Positions 1 to 6,201 of a stretch of DNA of 6,231 nt are shown piece after piece. Location: the NCBI GenBank assembly GCA_002309195.1, contig DBWY01000003.1:29841-36071 (forward strand). The letters are read 5' to 3'. The stretch comes from Treponema sp. UBA1226 (GTDB lineage: Bacteria; Spirochaetota; Spirochaetia; Treponematales; Treponemataceae). Under the pieces are notes generated by a model, which was given only the letters and a program-made list of their open reading frames with translations, was not told where the DNA came from and did not search any database. Position 1 is the first letter of the stretch. Every line of letters begins with the position of its first letter. The translations under genes were made by a program, and so were the position numbers.

Positions 1-816
1 GGTTTCCACGGAACATCATTCCTTTACACAGCAAAACGTGCAGCAGTTCTTCTTGGAAAAGATCCAAAAGATACAAACCTTATCATCTGTCACATCGGAA
101 ACGGTTCATCAATGTGTGCAGTTAAAAACGGACAGTGCTATGATACAACAATGGGTATCACACCTCTTGAAGGTCTTATAATGGGAACTCGTTCAGGTGA
201 CATCGACCCTGCTCTTCCTTTCTACATCATGAGAAAAACAGGAATGACTGCAGACGAAATGGACACTGCATTAAACAAAAAATGCGGATGCTTGGGAATT
301 ACAGGTAAATACACAGACCGCCGCGATATCGAAATTGCTGCAGCAGAAGGTGACAAATTAAGTCAGCTCTGCATCGAAATGGAAGCATTGAGAATTAAAA
401 AATACATCGGTGCATTCATGGCAGAACTCGGACACGTAGATGCAATCGTATGGACTGCAGGTGTTGGAGAACGCGGACCTATCACACGCGGTAAAGCATG
501 TTCTGGTCTTGAAAACTACGGAATCAAAATTGATCCACAGAGAAATGAATGGTCATTCACAGGCAACGCAGAAACTTACATCCATGCAGACGATTCAAAA
601 ACAAAGATTTTTGTAATTCCTACAGACGAAGAACTTGTAATGACAGAGGATGCATATGCATTGATGAAGGGAACATATGATGTTCACACAAACTTTACAT
701 ATTCATTCCAGTCAAAAGATTATGTAAACAAGGCTCGCGAAGCAGGTCTTGAAGGCGACTTAAAGAAACGCCCTAACCTTTCAAAAGTTCTTGCAAGAGA
801 CATAATGGGAAAATAA
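1..816 (+). CDS. ackA: Acetate kinase, C-terminal 271 residues (5'-truncated by window edge)
   Basis: Acetate kinase interconverts acetate + ATP and acetyl phosphate + ADP in the cytoplasm, usually the ATP-yielding last step of acetate fermentation with phosphotransacetylase. The reading frame is open from base 1, so the N-terminal part (roughly 170 residues by family length) lies outside the window. Visible landmarks, numbered within the fragment: GFHGTS (1-6), the phosphate-binding HIGNGSS (31-37), [10 protein letters not shown] (61-70), TAGVGERGP (152-160) and PTDEELV (207-213). By spacing, His3, His31 and Arg64 match the conserved active-site His180, His208 and Arg241 of the Methanosarcina enzyme. 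Two oddities: the usual HGTSH reads HGTSF, and about 45 residues follow the point where most acetate kinases end. It ends 22 bases before a strong terminator, so it is the last gene of its transcript. Family identification is very secure; the start cannot be seen. Confidence 0.96.
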   Translation, partial: GFHGTSFLYTAKRAAVLLGKDPKDTNLIICHIGNGSSMCAVKNGQCYDTTMGITPLEGLIMGTRSGDIDPALPFYIMRKTGMTADEMDTALNKKCGCLGITGKYTDRRDIEIAAAEGDKLSQLCIEMEALRIKKYIGAFMAELGHVDAIVWTAGVGERGPITRGKACSGLENYGIKIDPQRNEWSFTGNAETYIHADDSKTKIFVIPTDEELVMTEDAYALMKGTYDVHTNFTYSFQSKDYVNKAREAGLEGDLKKRPNLSKVLARDIMGK

Positions 817-837
817 ACAAATCGTTTATTAAATAAT

Positions 838-881
838 ACAGCCGGTATAAAGTAGTTTTACTTTAACCGGCTGTTTTTTTT
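838..881 (+). terminator. Rho-independent terminator after ackA
   Basis: The arms CAGCCGGT (839-846) and ACCGGCTG (866-873) pair perfectly. Inside them TAAAGTA (848-854) pairs with TACTTTA (859-865), leaving one bulged A (847) and a GTTT loop. The 15-bp stem is followed at once by eight T (874-881), a textbook intrinsic terminator for ackA. On the minus strand the same hairpin is followed by TATTATTT, so it may also stop the converging DJ-1-family transcript, less efficiently. Confidence 0.93.
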
Positions 882-918
882 AAACCATAAAAAGTTATTT
901 TAGTAAATTCAGTTTAAA

Positions 919-1539
919 CTATCTTTGAACTGAACTTGTTTTTACCCTCATCATTACATCGACACCGCAAAGTTCCTTTACGATTGCCATGGCAAACTGT
1001 TCTGCAGCTCCAGGACCTTTTCCTGTAATGAGTTTTCCGTCTACGACAAACGGATTTGTATGGTTAAGATATGAGTCATCCATAAGGTCGTTTATTTTTG
1101 ATGCATCCGGAACATAATCTGCAATTTTCTGCTCCATTCCCGGATAGCATGTATAAGCCTTACCGGCAAGGATTCCTGTCTTTGCAAGAACAACAATAGG
1201 GGCAGCGCAGATTGCACATACATATTTGTCCTCTTCGAACATCTTACAGATAAAATCCACAGCTTCCTTAGAAGCAGCAATATTTGAAGCACCCGGCATT
1301 CCACCCGGAATAATAACCGCGTCAGGCAGCTGTCCGTTCATAGATGTCAGAAAGTCGTCGAAATCCATGTCGGTCTTTACTTTAATTCCGTGAGCACCCT
1401 CAACAAGCGAAACATCGCTTTCTTCCTGAGACTTGAGCCCTGCAATTACGACCTCAACACCACCTCTTCTTAAATAATCAACCGGCGTCAAAGCCTCTAT
1501 TTCTTCAAATCCTGTCGCTAGTAATTCTACAACCTTCAT
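919..1539 (-). CDS. DJ-1/ThiJ/PfpI-family protein (YajL/DJ-1-like)
   Basis: A 206-residue, single-domain cytoplasmic protein of the DJ-1/PfpI superfamily (class I glutamine amidotransferase-like fold). The start region MKVVELLATGFEEIEAL carries the family Glu (Glu15, equivalent to Glu18 of human DJ-1). PGGMPGA (78-84) and the nucleophile elbow CAICAAP (108-114) follow, with Cys111 as the reactive cysteine. The C-terminal ITGKGPGAAEQFAMAIV (171-187) matches the ITSRGPGT segment of DJ-1. The spot holding His126 in DJ-1 reads CYPG, as in many bacterial relatives. Members are linked to protection against oxidative or carbonyl stress; deglycase, glyoxalase and chaperone roles are disputed, and the old thiamine-biosynthesis label is not supported. 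The start is backed by AGGAG (complement of 1546-1550) six bases before the ATG. It converges on ackA and diverges from the regulator gene, so it is probably transcribed alone. Confidence 0.93.
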   Translation of the reverse strand: MKVVELLATGFEEIEALTPVDYLRRGGVEVVIAGLKSQEESDVSLVEGAHGIKVKTDMDFDDFLTSMNGQLPDAVIIPGGMPGASNIAASKEAVDFICKMFEEDKYVCAICAAPIVVLAKTGILAGKAYTCYPGMEQKIADYVPDASKINDLMDDSYLNHTNPFVVDGKLITGKGPGAAEQFAMAIVKELCGVDVMMRVKTSSVQR

Positions 1540-1624
1540 AATCTGCTCCTAAAACGTATAAAACGTATATAGAAATATAATACTTTATATTGTAAAAAGA
1601 GTAAATTCATAATAAAATAGAAGA
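1540..1624. promoter_or_regulatory. Divergent AT-rich promoter region between the DJ-1-family gene and the regulator operon
   Basis: This 85-bp gap must hold the start signals of both flanking genes. On the plus strand a perfect TATAAT lies at 1576-1581, which would start transcription near 1588 and leave a leader of about 37 bases for the regulator gene; no convincing -35 box lies 16-18 bp upstream. A second, weaker CATAAT (1608-1613) would give a nearly leaderless message. On the minus strand TTTACA (complement of 1591-1596) with TATATA (complement of 1566-1571) is a possible but poorly spaced (19 bp) promoter for the DJ-1-family gene. Assignments are by eye. Confidence 0.5.
1552..1569. repeat. 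Two tandem copies of AAACGTATA
   Basis: The 9-bp word AAACGTATA occurs twice head to tail (1552-1560, 1561-1569). It sits between the Shine-Dalgarno site of the DJ-1-family gene and the TATAAT box of the operon, where a regulator could affect both. Each unit contains the palindrome ACGT. It may simply be low-complexity DNA. Confidence 0.6.
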
Positions 1625-2860
1625 ATGAAAAAGGTTCTGATTATTGACTCATCAAAATTGTTCAGCGAGTTTATAAGGGAAAAGCTTTCTGCAGAAAATA
1701 TCACTGTAGAAGTTACCAATGGACGCCGTGACGCCTATACAAGACTTATCGGGGATTTACCGGATCTTGTAATTATGGACGTTTCTGACTCCTTTACAGA
1801 TTTGATGGATTTTTTAAAGAACAAATTCTCGGACCCGAACGCAAAGAACATTCCGATTATCCTTACCGGACCTGTTATCGAAAAAGCGCGCATTGCTTCT
1901 CTCGTTCACTATGGAGTAATCAAGTACTTTCCGACTCCTATTAAATTTAACTCATTCATCAGCGCAATCGGAAATGTCTTAAAAGTAAGTTTTTCTGTTG
2001 ATACAACCCCTTCGATTCTCGAAGTTCACCATAATAAAGAAATCATTTTCGTAGAATTTGCGCGCGTATTAAACCGCGAAAAAATTTCTCTTCTCAAATA
2101 CAGACTTTCTGAGCTTATCGACAAAAAAGAAATGCAGAATCCAAAACTTATCCTCATGATGACAGACCTTATGCTTTCTTTTGTAGACGGAACTAACTTA
2201 GAATACTTATTTGATACGATTTTCTCTGAAGAAAGAATTAACCGCAAATTTATTAAAATTCTCTCGTTCGATGATTTTATTCCGGATTTCCTTGACGGGC
2301 ATCCTCAATATTCAGATGTAAAGGTTGTAAAGGACTTAAGAAAAGTTCTTTCATCTTTTGTTTCGATTACAGCTTCGCCAGAAGAAGTTCCGGAGCTTAT
2401 TGCAGAAGAAATCTTAACTCAGCAGGAAGTCGACGATGATACAATCGACCGCCGTTTTGATTTTGATCTTGATAAAGATGATACGGAAGGAACTGTATTT
2501 AAGGTTGCAATCGTTGATGATGACAGCGTAGTACGTTCTGTACTCAAACGTTCTTTAAGTTCAATGGGCGCAGAAACAATTCTCTTTGAAACAGGTACAT
2601 CATTCCTTGAATCTGTAGAAAAAGAGCATTTTGATTTAGCAATCCTCGATATTTTTATGCCTGGTATGTCAGGTTTTGATATTCTTACCAAACTCAAAGT
2701 TACTCCTGATGCTCCGCCTGTTATCGTATACTCACAGGCAACACAGCGCGAAGTTGTAATTCAAGCTTTAAGTCTTGGTGCAAAAAGTTATCTTGTAAAA
2801 CCTCAAAAGCCTGATGTAATTATTACAAAAGCTATCGAGGTATTACATGCAAAGTCATGA
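1625..2860 (+). CDS. Two-receiver response regulator with a central STAS-like domain (REC / STAS-like / REC)
   Basis: A 411-residue soluble signalling protein. The first receiver (about 1-120) keeps Asp8, the phospho-acceptor position Asp52 (VIMDV) and Thr81, but the usual second acidic residue is Ser9 and the invariant Lys is Thr104 (FPTP), so its phosphorylation is doubtful. Residues about 131-250 resemble a STAS / anti-sigma-antagonist fold: a strand IIFVEFARVL (140-149), then KLILMMTDL (174-182) leading into FVDGTNLEYL (186-195), where STAS domains carry the phospho-Ser of a D-S-S-G motif. This assignment is tentative. An acidic linker (about 259-288) leads to a complete second receiver (291-410) with VDDD (297-300), acceptor Asp342 in LDIFMPG, Ser370 and Lys392-Pro393. 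No DNA-binding or enzymatic output is visible. The start fits the receiver's first strand, yet has almost no Shine-Dalgarno (AGAAG one base from the ATG). Its end overlaps the kinase gene by 14 bases. Confidence 0.88.
   Translation: MKKVLIIDSSKLFSEFIREKLSAENITVEVTNGRRDAYTRLIGDLPDLVIMDVSDSFTDLMDFLKNKFSDPNAKNIPIILTGPVIEKARIASLVHYGVIKYFPTPIKFNSFISAIGNVLKVSFSVDTTPSILEVHHNKEIIFVEFARVLNREKISLLKYRLSELIDKKEMQNPKLILMMTDLMLSFVDGTNLEYLFDTIFSEERINRKFIKILSFDDFIPDFLDGHPQYSDVKVVKDLRKVLSSFVSITASPEEVPELIAEEILTQQEVDDDTIDRRFDFDLDKDDTEGTVFKVAIVDDDSVVRSVLKRSLSSMGAETILFETGTSFLESVEKEHFDLAILDIFMPGMSGFDILTKLKVTPDAPPVIVYSQATQREVVIQALSLGAKSYLVKPQKPDVIITKAIEVLHAKS
2837..2841 (+). promoter_or_regulatory. Shine-Dalgarno site for the hybrid kinase, inside the regulator gene
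   Basis: GAGGT lies five bases before the ATG at 2847, within the last codons of the upstream gene. It fixes the kinase start and implies translational coupling. The kinase frame is closed by a TAA at 2817-2819 and has no other ATG, GTG or TTG between that stop and 2847. Confidence 0.75.
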
Positions 2861-4898
2861 AAAGTCTTTTCAGACTTCAAGCAGATTTTTAGCGACTACT
2901 CTCCACGAAATAAGAACGCCGATTCAGACTATAATCGGTTCTCTGGAATTATTAAACGATACACCTCTCAATCGCGAACAGAAAGAATATATCAGACAAA
3001 TTTCGTTCAGTGCAGAAGCACTTTTATCACTGGCAAACAATATTCTTGATTACTCAAAAATCAATAACAAAGATTTTAAACTCGAAGATACTCCGTTTGA
3101 TCTTGTTAATCTTGTAGAAAAAACTGCAGACCTTGTAAGTATCGAAGCATTCAATAAAGGGCTTGAACTTGTAACCGATGTCGACAATAAGATAAGCGAA
3201 AGCATAATGGGAGATCAGGTTAGAGTTAATCAGATTCTTCTTAACATAATAAAGAACGCAGTAAAGTTTACTGCCAAAGGATATATCTACGTTAATGTTA
3301 CGCTCGACGGCGATTTTCTTTTATTTAAAGTTGTCGACAGCGGTATCGGAGTTCCAAAAGATAAACAGAAAAATCTTTTCGAAGCTTACTATCAGGCAGA
3401 TGCCTCTACTACAAGAAAATACGGCGGAACAGGGCTTGGTCTTTCTATCTGTAAATCTCTTGTCCAGGCCATGCACGGAAAAATCGGTGTAAGCGATAAT
3501 CCGAGCGGCGGTTCCATTTTTTATTTTAAGATTCCGTACCGTCCTGCACTTTCAATTGATGAAAAAAAATATCAGCTGGTTGTTCCTGCAAATACAAAAA
3601 TCCTTCTTGTAGATGACTCGCCTATTGCAAGAAAATCTTTCGGCAAACATCTTGAAAAATTTGGCGTAACAAATCTTTCTGCATGTTCAAACGCAGATGA
3701 CGCCCTCTACCTTATGCGTGATGCTGCAAAAAAAGGCGAGCCTTTTACTGCAGTATTCATCGATATGCTTCTTCCAAAAGTAGACGGATGGCATCTTGCA
3801 GCAGAAATCAACAATGATAAAGAAATAAACAACGCAAAACTTTACCTTACGATTCCAGAAGGCCAGATGGGAGGAGAAGCAAAAATGAAGCTCCTCAACT
3901 GGTTTGACGGTTACCTTTACAAGCCTGTAAAACGCAACAAGCTTTTTGAACTTATCTCGCAGAACTTTAAAGAATCATTTGAAACAGCAGTTTCAGAACA
4001 GAAAGATCCTGGGCTTGTTCTCCAGGAACGTGAGCTTGCGAAAAAAGCAAAAGAAGCAAACCTCCCGGAAAACCTCATCAAGAAAAAGACAGAAAGCATC
4101 TTAAAAGAGAAAAAAGATGCAGACCTTGCATCAGGTCTTCACATGCTTGTTGCAGAAGATCATATCGTAAACAGACGACTCATCTGTACATTCTTAAAGA
4201 AATTCGGCGCAGATGTAATCGAGGCAGAAAACGGTCAGGAAGCAGTTGATATTGTAAGTATGCATCCGGAAATCGACTTTATCTTTATGGATATTCAGAT
4301 GCCGGTTATGAACGGAATTGACGCAACAAAGGAAATACGAAAGGACGGTTTTAAAGGCATCATCATCGCCTGTACTGCAAACTCTGACAGAGACGATTTT
4401 GAACACTACACTAAAGTCGGCATGAACGACGTACTTGTAAAACCGTTTAAAAGCCAGCTTGTAAAAGAAATAATCGAAAAGTGGAACACAGCCCTCATTC
4501 TTCCTACAGCACAGGAAATTGCAACACTCCTCGAAGGAAGTGAACAGACTACAAAAATCTGGTACGAAGATGACTTTATGGATACTGTCGGCAATGACTA
4601 TGTATTCGGAACACAGCTTTTGAACGACTACATAAAGCAGACAGAAATGATTATACAGCAGATTCCGGCTTTAATCGAAGCAAAGGATTACGAAGAACTC
4701 CGAAGAATCGGCCACACATTAAAAGGTTCAAGTTCTACAGTTTCTGCATTCTCGCTCTCTGATTACGGAACAAGATTAAACAAAGCAGCAAAACTTGAAA
4801 ATATTGATGCATTAAAAATGAACTACAACGCTTTGAAAGAAGAAATAGTTCAGTTTAAAAAAGAAATAAAACAATGGATGTCAAAAAATGAGCTCTAA
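2847..4898 (+). CDS. Soluble hybrid histidine kinase: HisKA-HATPase-REC-REC-Hpt
   Basis: A 683-residue cytoplasmic hybrid kinase with no signal peptide or membrane segment. Order: HisKA with phospho-accepting His20 (LHEIRTP); HATPase_c (about 115-235) with N-box Asn133/Asn137, DSGIG (164-168), an F-box-like FEAYYQADAS and GGTGLGLS (193-200); receiver 1 (250-372) with Asp256-Asp257, acceptor Asp306, Thr335 and Lys359-Pro360; a charged helical linker (about 383-428); receiver 2 (431-545) with Glu437-Asp438, acceptor Asp482, Thr510 and Lys532-Pro533; and a C-terminal Hpt domain with His623 in GHTLKGSS. All catalytic residues are present, so a full His-Asp-His-Asp relay is plausible. The likely route is His20 to Asp306 or Asp482 to His623, then to Asp342 of the upstream regulator (inference). 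Unusually, nothing precedes HisKA: input must come from another protein, most simply the coupled upstream gene. Its last codons overlap the PHP gene. Confidence 0.95.
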   Translation: MQSHEKSFQTSSRFLATTLHEIRTPIQTIIGSLELLNDTPLNREQKEYIRQISFSAEALLSLANNILDYSKINNKDFKLEDTPFDLVNLVEKTADLVSIEAFNKGLELVTDVDNKISESIMGDQVRVNQILLNIIKNAVKFTAKGYIYVNVTLDGDFLLFKVVDSGIGVPKDKQKNLFEAYYQADASTTRKYGGTGLGLSICKSLVQAMHGKIGVSDNPSGGSIFYFKIPYRPALSIDEKKYQLVVPANTKILLVDDSPIARKSFGKHLEKFGVTNLSACSNADDALYLMRDAAKKGEPFTAVFIDMLLPKVDGWHLAAEINNDKEINNAKLYLTIPEGQMGGEAKMKLLNWFDGYLYKPVKRNKLFELISQNFKESFETAVSEQKDPGLVLQERELAKKAKEANLPENLIKKKTESILKEKKDADLASGLHMLVAEDHIVNRRLICTFLKKFGADVIEAENGQEAVDIVSMHPEIDFIFMDIQMPVMNGIDATKEIRKDGFKGIIIACTANSDRDDFEHYTKVGMNDVLVKPFKSQLVKEIIEKWNTALILPTAQEIATLLEGSEQTTKIWYEDDFMDTVGNDYVFGTQLLNDYIKQTEMIIQQIPALIEAKDYEELRRIGHTLKGSSSTVSAFSLSDYGTRLNKAAKLENIDALKMNYNALKEEIVQFKKEIKQWMSKNEL

Positions 4899-5736
4899 AT
4901 TAAAAACAAACTATCACACACATTCTACATTATGCGACGGACACGATACTCCCGAACAGATGATTAAAGCCGCAATAAAAAAGAAATTTGATATACTCGG
5001 TTTTTCGGGACACAGCATGTATCCTTTTGCATCAACATGGCATATTCCGCCTAAAAATCATAAGCTCTATGTAGAAACGCTGAATAGACTCAAAGAAAAA
5101 TATAAAGATAAAATAAAAATCCTCATAGGCTTTGAAGCAGATTTTATTCCTTCGATGTGTAATCCGTCGTTCGAACGCTTTAAGGAACTTAAACCGGATT
5201 TTCTTATCGGTTCGGTTCACTATGTCGTAAATGAAAAAGGTTATTTTACGGTAGATGAATCTGCAGAAGGCGTTAAAAACGGAATCGAAAAAAACTTTAA
5301 TGGCAACGGTAAAAAACTCGTACAGGAATATTTTACGCTTGAACGCGAAATGTTAAGAAACTGCGATTTTACGATTCTGGGACATCCTGATTTAGTTCGC
5401 GTAAGAAACGGAAAACTAAAATTCTTTAACGAAAATGATGTATGGTACAGAAACGAGCTTAAAGAACTCGTAAAAGAAATTAAAAAAACTGATGTAATCG
5501 TCGAAATAAATACCGGTGCTCTTGGAAGAAAACTCATGGATGATACATATCCTTCGACATACCTTCTTGAACTTATTAAAGAAGCAGGCGGACGCATTAC
5601 AATAAACTCTGACGCGCACACAGCCGATGGACTGGACAGTGCTTTTGACTTTGCACAACAAAAAGCACTAAAAGCAGGCTTTACAGAATGTGCCGTAATA
5701 AAAAAAGGCCGCATCGATATGCAGCCCCTTGTATAA
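4888..5736 (+). CDS. PHP-domain phosphoesterase, histidinol-phosphatase (HisJ/HisK) type
   Basis: A 282-residue cytoplasmic metallohydrolase of the PHP superfamily, with the length and motif order of PHP-type histidinol-phosphatases, which release phosphate from L-histidinol phosphate. Likely metal ligands are visible along the chain: His10 and His12 (YHTHS), His19 (CDGH), His42 (SGHS), Glu83 (GFEADF), His111 (GSVHY), His166 (GHPD) and Asp242/His244 (NSDAH). EINTG (206-210) is also typical. The set is complete, so activity is expected. The ATG lies inside the kinase gene, overlapping it by 11 bases in another frame; GGA at 4876-4878 is a weak Shine-Dalgarno, so translation is probably coupled. 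No other histidine-biosynthesis gene is in the window, and operonic linkage to a phosphorelay is unusual for a histidine enzyme; another phosphorylated substrate is possible. Family membership is secure, substrate is not. Confidence 0.9.
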   Translation: MSSKLKTNYHTHSTLCDGHDTPEQMIKAAIKKKFDILGFSGHSMYPFASTWHIPPKNHKLYVETLNRLKEKYKDKIKILIGFEADFIPSMCNPSFERFKELKPDFLIGSVHYVVNEKGYFTVDESAEGVKNGIEKNFNGNGKKLVQEYFTLEREMLRNCDFTILGHPDLVRVRNGKLKFFNENDVWYRNELKELVKEIKKTDVIVEINTGALGRKLMDDTYPSTYLLELIKEAGGRITINSDAHTADGLDSAFDFAQQKALKAGFTECAVIKKGRIDMQPLV

Positions 5737-5744
5737 TTTAAAAT

Positions 5745-5770
5745 GCGCGCAGGTTTAAAAACCAGCACGC
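5745..5770. terminator. Imperfect hairpin between convergent genes (possible bidirectional terminator)
   Basis: GCGCGC (5745-5750) pairs with GCACGC (5765-5770) with one mismatch. After an A-A mismatch, GGTT (5752-5755) pairs with AACC (5760-5763) across a TAAA loop. On the minus strand it is followed by ATTTTAAATT, a loose T-tract that could end the DksA-like transcript. On the plus strand no T-run follows directly, so it would be a poor stop for the PHP operon. Confidence 0.4.
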
Positions 5771-5788
5771 CGCAGTTTATACTAACTT

Positions 5789-6142
5789 TTATCTATTTTT
5801 TTCTGACTTACTCTTACAGTCAACGCACATTCCAGTCCATGGGAGGGCTTCAAGTCGTGCCATAGGAATATCTTTACCGCAGTCAATGCAGACACCGTAA
5901 GTTCCCTGAGCAATTCTTGTAAGAGCATTCTCGATTAAATCAAGCTTGTCTTTATCCTGCTGTCCGAGTGAATCAAGCATGGTTCTGTCGATTGCATCAG
6001 AAGCAATGTCACAGACATCACCAGACTCAACTGCATTTACCAGGCCCTTAAAATCTTCACTTTTTTTTGCAAGGGATTCAAGAATTTCATTTCGCTGTGC
6101 TACAAGTTTTGTCTTCATTTTTTCGATAAATTCTTTTTTCAT
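5789..6142 (-). CDS. DksA/TraR-family C4 zinc-finger protein
   Basis: A 117-residue protein of the DksA/TraR family, which bind in the RNA polymerase secondary channel and tune initiation, often together with ppGpp. Residues about 1-80 are charged and helical, suiting a coiled coil. The C4 zinc finger is CIDC (85-88) plus CVDC (106-109), a C-x2-C-x17-C-x2-C arrangement, with RLEALP before the second pair as in E. coli DksA (RLEARP). At the predicted coiled-coil tip DAIDRT (49-54) matches the DxxDxA motif except for Thr in place of Ala. It is shorter than E. coli DksA (151 residues), so it may be a TraR-like or YteA-like relative rather than an orthologue. The chosen start is the ATG at 6142, because GGATGGAG sits six bases upstream. 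A TTG at 6184 would add 14 residues but has no ribosome site. It converges on the PHP gene and ends 52 bases from it. Confidence 0.88.
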   Translation of the reverse strand: MKKEFIEKMKTKLVAQRNEILESLAKKSEDFKGLVNAVESGDVCDIASDAIDRTMLDSLGQQDKDKLDLIENALTRIAQGTYGVCIDCGKDIPMARLEALPWTGMCVDCKSKSEKNR

Positions 6143-6148
6143 ACTGTA

Positions 6149-6156
6149 CTCCATCC
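6149..6156 (-). promoter_or_regulatory. Strong Shine-Dalgarno deciding the start of the DksA-like gene
   Basis: Read on the minus strand this is GGATGGAG, ending six bases before the ATG at 6142. It favours that start over the in-frame ATG at 6154 (which lies inside the site) and the TTG at 6184. Confidence 0.8.
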
Positions 6157-6177
6157 ATGCCAACAAAATCTCTAATT

Positions 6178-6201
6178 TTGTCAAAATAGACCCGTTGACA
6201 A
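6178..6201. repeat. Spaced inverted repeat TTGTCAA-N10-TTGACAA (operator-like)
   Basis: Seven-base arms at 6178-6184 and 6195-6201 are perfect inverted copies separated by 10 bp. It lies upstream of the DksA-like gene, and its right arm contains the candidate -35 box of a promoter leading out of the window. The roughly two-turn geometry suits a dimeric regulator, but short AT-rich arms can arise by chance. Confidence 0.45.

Noticed and set aside
919..1539. Thiamine-biosynthesis or intracellular protease role for the DJ-1-family gene
   Set aside because: These are legacy labels of the ThiJ/PfpI superfamily. The sequence is closest in pattern to DJ-1/YajL, and no thiamine genes are nearby.
2419..2697. 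A 92-codon minus-strand frame inside the regulator gene
   Set aside because: Antisense shadow of the second receiver domain; Ser/Arg-rich low-complexity translation.
2846..2862. Programmed +1 frameshift joining the regulator and kinase
   Set aside because: No recognised slippery motif or close stimulatory Shine-Dalgarno like that of prfB is seen at the TGA. A normal ribosome site and ATG for the second gene explain the arrangement more simply; kept only as an alternative.
5241..5768. A 175-codon open frame on the minus strand across the PHP gene
   Set aside because: It is fully antisense to a gene with complete catalytic motifs, is rich in Ser/Phe/Pro as expected of a reverse-frame shadow, and has no recognisable domain.
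6156..6184. TTGACA on the minus strand (complement of 6179-6184) as -35 of the DksA-like gene
   Set aside because: At 16-18 bp spacing the -10 positions read TGGCAT, GGCATG or GCATGG. Transcription would also start at the Shine-Dalgarno site itself.
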